A stretch of DNA of 9,135 nt. Origin: CAYFIW01 sp964500645 (GTDB lineage: Bacteria > Chloroflexota > Dehalococcoidia > Lucifugimonadales > UBA826). Every line of letters begins with the position of its first letter. Position 1 is the stretch's first letter. The stretch covers positions 1-9,135 of the forward strand of contig CAZCOH010000063.1 in the NCBI GenBank assembly GCA_964500645.1, read 5' to 3'. This document shows positions 7,762 through 9,135 of the stretch, piece by piece. The position numbers and the translations under genes are program-made. Below the pieces are notes generated by a model. It was not told the origin of the DNA. It saw only the letters and a list, made by a program, of their open reading frames with translations, and ran no database searches.

Positions 7762-9135
7762 ATGGGTAAACCAACAGGTTTTAAAGAATTTAAGAGATCC
7801 ACACCAAGCAGGCTCCCTGTATCCATAAGATTGGGTAACTACGATGAGTTTTACGAAGAATGGGGTGAAGAAGAGGCAAAGGCCCAGGGAAGCAGGTGCA
7901 TGAATTGCGCAGTCCCCTTCTGTATGGGTGGATGCCCACTGGGTAATATCATTCCAGACTTTAATGATTTGGTGTACAAGGGAAATTGGGAGGAAGCATT
8001 AAAAGAACTCCATTCAACAAATAATTTCCCAGATTTCACGGGAAGAATATGTCCGGCCCCCTGCGAGGCATCATGCGTTCTAAACATAAACGAAGATCCA
8101 GTGACGATTGAACACATCGAGAAAGAAATCTCTGACAGGGGATGGAAGGAGGGTTGGATAAAATCGTCGCCCCCCCAAACTCGTACAGGTAAAAAAGTAG
8201 CGGTGGTAGGTTCAGGACCCGCGGGGTTAGCATCAGCACAACAGTTAAACAGAGCCGGCCATAAAGTTACTGTCTATGAAAAAAATGACCGCATAGGTGG
8301 TCTTCTACGCCTGGGAATCCCAGATTTTAAATTAGAGAAAAAAGTTGTTGAGAGGCGAGTAGATCAGATGCGGTCAGAGGGCATTGACTTTATCACCAAT
8401 GCCTATATTGGTAAAAACATACCAATACAAAAATTGATTGATGAAACTGATGCTATTCTTCTTACTGGTGGCTCAACCATACCAAGAGATTTACCTGTAG
8501 GAGGAAGGGATCTAAATGGTGTCCATTATGCAATGGATTACCTAACTCAACAAAATAGAATTAATAGTGGGGAAATTATTGACCCTTCAGAAAGAATATC
8601 TGCTGAGGGCAAAAGGGTGATAATACTTGGCGGAGGCGACACTGGCTCAGATTGCCTAGGGACAGCCCATCGCCAAGGAGCAGAAATAGTTCATCAACTC
8701 GAACTCCTCCCTGAACCTCCAACAGATAGATTAGATGGAGATATGTGGCCCAACTGGCCCATGACGCTAAGGACTTCTTCTTCTCACGAGGAAGGAGGCA
8801 CCAGGGACTACAATATCTTAACCAAAAGATTTTCCGGAGAAAATGATCAATTAGAAAAATTACATGGAGTCAGATTAGACTGGGGTGAACCAGATTCGAC
8901 TGGCCGACCCAAAATGATTGAAATTGAAGGTAGCGAATTTGAACTAGATGCAGATCTTGTCCTTCTAGCCATGGGATTTTTACATCCGGAGCATGATGGA
9001 ATGTTGTCTGATGCGGAAATAGAATTGGATTCTAGAGGAAACGTCATGACGGACGATAACAAAATGACAAGCGTACCAGGTATTTTTTCTGCAGGAGATA
9101 TGGCAAGAGGTCAATCTCTAGTAGTTTGGGCATTG
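7762..9135 (+). CDS. gltD: Glutamate synthase small subunit, 3' end cut by window
   Basis: GltD oxidises NADPH at FAD and passes electrons through 4Fe-4S clusters to the GltB FMN. The frame is open for 458 codons to the window end; relatives are about 470-495 aa, so only the C-terminal tail is missing. The N-terminal cluster domain has Cys46, Cys49, Cys54 and Cys58 (CMNCAVPFCMGGC) and Cys97, Cys101 and Cys105 (CPAPCEASC). The FAD-binding GxGxxG is GSGPAG (150-155), the NADPH-binding fold has GGGDTGSDC (290-298), and WPMTLRTSSSHEEGG plus the late FAD motif AGDMARGQSLVVWA (444-457) are typical of GltD. The start follows GAGG at 7746-7749, 12 nt upstream. No earlier ATG, GTG or TTG lies in frame after the gltB stop, 21 nt before. 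A run of seven C at 8170-8176 codes for the linker between the cluster and FAD domains. Homologous subunits occur in other oxidoreductases, but gltB adjacency settles the assignment. Confidence 0.95.
   Translation, partial: MGKPTGFKEFKRSTPSRLPVSIRLGNYDEFYEEWGEEEAKAQGSRCMNCAVPFCMGGCPLGNIIPDFNDLVYKGNWEEALKELHSTNNFPDFTGRICPAPCEASCVLNINEDPVTIEHIEKEISDRGWKEGWIKSSPPQTRTGKKVAVVGSGPAGLASAQQLNRAGHKVTVYEKNDRIGGLLRLGIPDFKLEKKVVERRVDQMRSEGIDFITNAYIGKNIPIQKLIDETDAILLTGGSTIPRDLPVGGRDLNGVHYAMDYLTQQNRINSGEIIDPSERISAEGKRVIILGGGDTGSDCLGTAHRQGAEIVHQLELLPEPPTDRLDGDMWPNWPMTLRTSSSHEEGGTRDYNILTKRFSGENDQLEKLHGVRLDWGEPDSTGRPKMIEIEGSEFELDADLVLLAMGFLHPEHDGMLSDAEIELDSRGNVMTDDNKMTSVPGIFSAGDMARGQSLVVWAL

Noticed and set aside
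3196..9135. Ferredoxin-dependent glutamate synthase
   Set aside because: A gltD subunit with FAD- and NADPH-binding motifs follows directly, pointing to the two-subunit NADPH-type enzyme.
1..9135. Mobile element, CRISPR array, defence system or RNA gene
   Set aside because: No transposase, spaced direct repeats, tRNA/rRNA-like sequence or defence domain was seen; apart from short intergenic regions the window is filled by GS and GOGAT genes.

Overview
The window is a nitrogen-assimilation locus from a bacterium, with every gene on the + strand: two different type I glutamine synthetases (GS), then the large (gltB) and small (gltD, cut by the window end) subunits of NADPH-type glutamate synthase (GOGAT). 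Together these make a complete GS-GOGAT cycle. GS uses ATP to fix ammonium onto glutamate, and GOGAT uses that glutamine plus 2-oxoglutarate and reductant to give two glutamates.

Layout. 1-169: AT-rich upstream region with a possible operator-like inverted repeat. 170-1603: GS of the GSI-beta structural class, with Phe where adenylylated enzymes carry the regulatory Tyr. 1604-1837: a perfect 26-bp hairpin, a near-consensus sigma70-type promoter and a leader of about 100 nt. 1838-3175: second GS, of the shorter GSI-alpha class. 3196-7740: gltB. 7762 to window end: gltD, lacking only its last few tens of residues. The hairpin and promoter suggest that the first GS is its own transcription unit. 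The second GS, gltB and gltD, separated by gaps of 20 and 21 nt, look like one operon.

Organism. Base composition is AT-leaning. The protein sequences are plainly bacterial, with Shine-Dalgarno-like sites. A GSI-alpha GS beside GOGAT, plus a non-adenylylatable GSI-beta-like GS, would fit an uncultured Chloroflexota-type lineage (for example marine SAR202-like). This is inference from general resemblance and is not established here.

No mobile element, CRISPR array, tRNA/rRNA gene or defence system is visible. The genes are ordinary core metabolism. The points worth a second look are the GS pairing and its lost modification site, the long hairpin without a U-tract, the promoter and leader of the second GS, and the fact that gltB and gltD lie in the same frame with a single stop between them.
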